Below are positions 5,793 through 6,491 of a stretch of 6,491 nt of DNA, piece after piece. The notes under the pieces were generated by a model. The model was not told where the DNA came from. It did no database searches and saw nothing but the letters and a program-made list of their open reading frames with translations. A program made the translations under genes and the position numbers. Source of the DNA: Candidatus Corynebacterium faecipullorum (lineage in GTDB: Bacteria > Actinomycetota > Actinomycetes > Mycobacteriales > Mycobacteriaceae). Each line of letters begins with the position of its first letter. The first letter of the stretch is position 1. Location: assembly GCA_019114925.1 (NCBI GenBank), contig DXEO01000148.1, forward strand, positions 1 through 6,491. The letters run 5' to 3'.

Positions 5793-6491
5793 CTACCAGC
5801 CGCGCTCGGCCAAGCGGTGCGGGGCGGGGATGTCGTTGACGTTGATGCCCACCATGGCCTCGCCCAGGCCGCGGCTGATTTTCGCCAGCTCGGCCAGCTG
5901 GTCGTAGAGCGTCGCGGCTTTCACGATGGCCTCCGCACGCTTCGCGGGTTCACCGGACTTGAAGATGCCGGAGCCGACGAAGACGCCTTCAGCACCCATC
6001 TGGCGGACGAGAGCGGCGTCGGCAGGCGTGGCCACACCACCGGCGACGAACAGCACGACCGGCAGCTTGCCGGTCTCTGCAACCTCAGCAACCAGGTCAT
6101 ACGGGGCCTGCAGTTCCTTGGCGGCGACGTAGAGCTCGTCGCGGTCGAGGTTCTGGAGACGCGCGATTTCGCCCTTGATGGTGCGCAGGTGCTTGACGGC
6201 CTCGGAGACGTCGCCGGTGCCGGCTTCACCCTTGGAGCGGATCATGGCCGCACCTTCGGTGATGCGGCGCAGGGCCTCGCCCAGGTTAGTCGCGCCACAG
6301 ACGAAAGGCACGTCGAAGTCCCACTTGTTGATGTGGTTGACGTAGTCGGCTGGGCTGAGCACCTCAGACTCGTCGATGAAATCCACGCCCAGCTCGCCAA
6401 GAATCTGCGCTTCAACGAAGTGGCCAATACGCGCCTTCGCCATCACCGGGATGTCCACGGCGTTGACGATACCCTCGATGAGGTCCGGGTC
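5793..6491 (-). CDS. pdxS: Pyridoxal 5'-phosphate synthase subunit PdxS, N-terminal end outside the window
   Basis: PdxS is the synthase subunit, which builds PLP from ribose 5-phosphate, glyceraldehyde 3-phosphate and the ammonia made by PdxT. In known structures it forms a dodecamer coated with PdxT. The window holds 232 residues up to TAG at 5795-5793. About 60 N-terminal residues, including the first catalytic Asp, lie beyond the edge (full length is about 290-300). The frame is open through the edge as DPDLIEGIVNAVDIPVMA, so the GTG at 6458 is an internal Val codon and not a start. The Schiff-base Lys is in VMAKARIGH (codon 6437-6435), and the second active-site Lys is in MIRSKGEAGTG (codon 6233-6231). 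The phosphate-binding part is GGVATPADAA to GVFVGSGIFKS. Conservation is very high and no damage is visible. The promoter and any PdxR site would lie upstream, out of view. Confidence 0.97.
   Translation of the reverse strand, partial: DPDLIEGIVNAVDIPVMAKARIGHFVEAQILGELGVDFIDESEVLSPADYVNHINKWDFDVPFVCGATNLGEALRRITEGAAMIRSKGEAGTGDVSEAVKHLRTIKGEIARLQNLDRDELYVAAKELQAPYDLVAEVAETGKLPVVLFVAGGVATPADAALVRQMGAEGVFVGSGIFKSGEPAKRAEAIVKAATLYDQLAELAKISRGLGEAMVGINVNDIPAPHRLAERGW

Noticed and set aside
6456..6458. GTG as the start of pdxS
   Set aside because: It encodes Val within the conserved IVNAVDIPVMAKARIGH stretch. The frame runs on to the window edge.

Overview
The window looks like chromosomal DNA of a high-GC actinobacterium, most probably a Corynebacterium. 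The phosphoenolpyruvate carboxylase reads motif for motif like the C. glutamicum enzyme as I recall it. The promoters have the corynebacterial TANNNT form, and a DUF222-HNH endonuclease of the 13E12 type sits between core metabolic genes. The genus call rests on remembered family sequences, not on a search.

The layout has two sets of genes pointing at each other. On the + strand are the C-terminal part of an M3 zinc oligopeptidase (1-841, cut by the window edge) and a DUF222/HNH endonuclease gene (931-1959), which appears to be transcribed as a leaderless mRNA from its own promoter. A perfect DnaA-box 9-mer lies in the 89-bp gap between them. On the - strand, in transcription order, are pdxS (6491-5793, 5' end outside the window), pdxT (5751-4963) and ppc (4887-2218). 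The two sets converge on a 258-bp gap (1960-2217) that has no gene. This gap and its edges hold a strong hairpin and three short tandem duplications, two of which reach into the flanking stop codons.

PdxS and PdxT together form pyridoxal 5'-phosphate synthase: PdxT hydrolyses glutamine to ammonia, and PdxS combines ammonia with ribose 5-phosphate and glyceraldehyde 3-phosphate. They are almost certainly one operon. ppc follows 75 bp after pdxT and has its own AT-rich promoter region and ribosome site, so it is probably transcribed both alone and by read-through. Its product makes oxaloacetate from PEP and bicarbonate. No direct link between vitamin B6 synthesis and anaplerosis can be read from the sequence.

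I do not see a convincing undescribed multi-gene system. The most unusual items are two extra hydrophilic segments in PdxT, the placement of ppc behind pdxST, the isolated DnaA box, the leaderless promoter of the HNH gene, and the cluster of small tandem duplications in the convergent gap.
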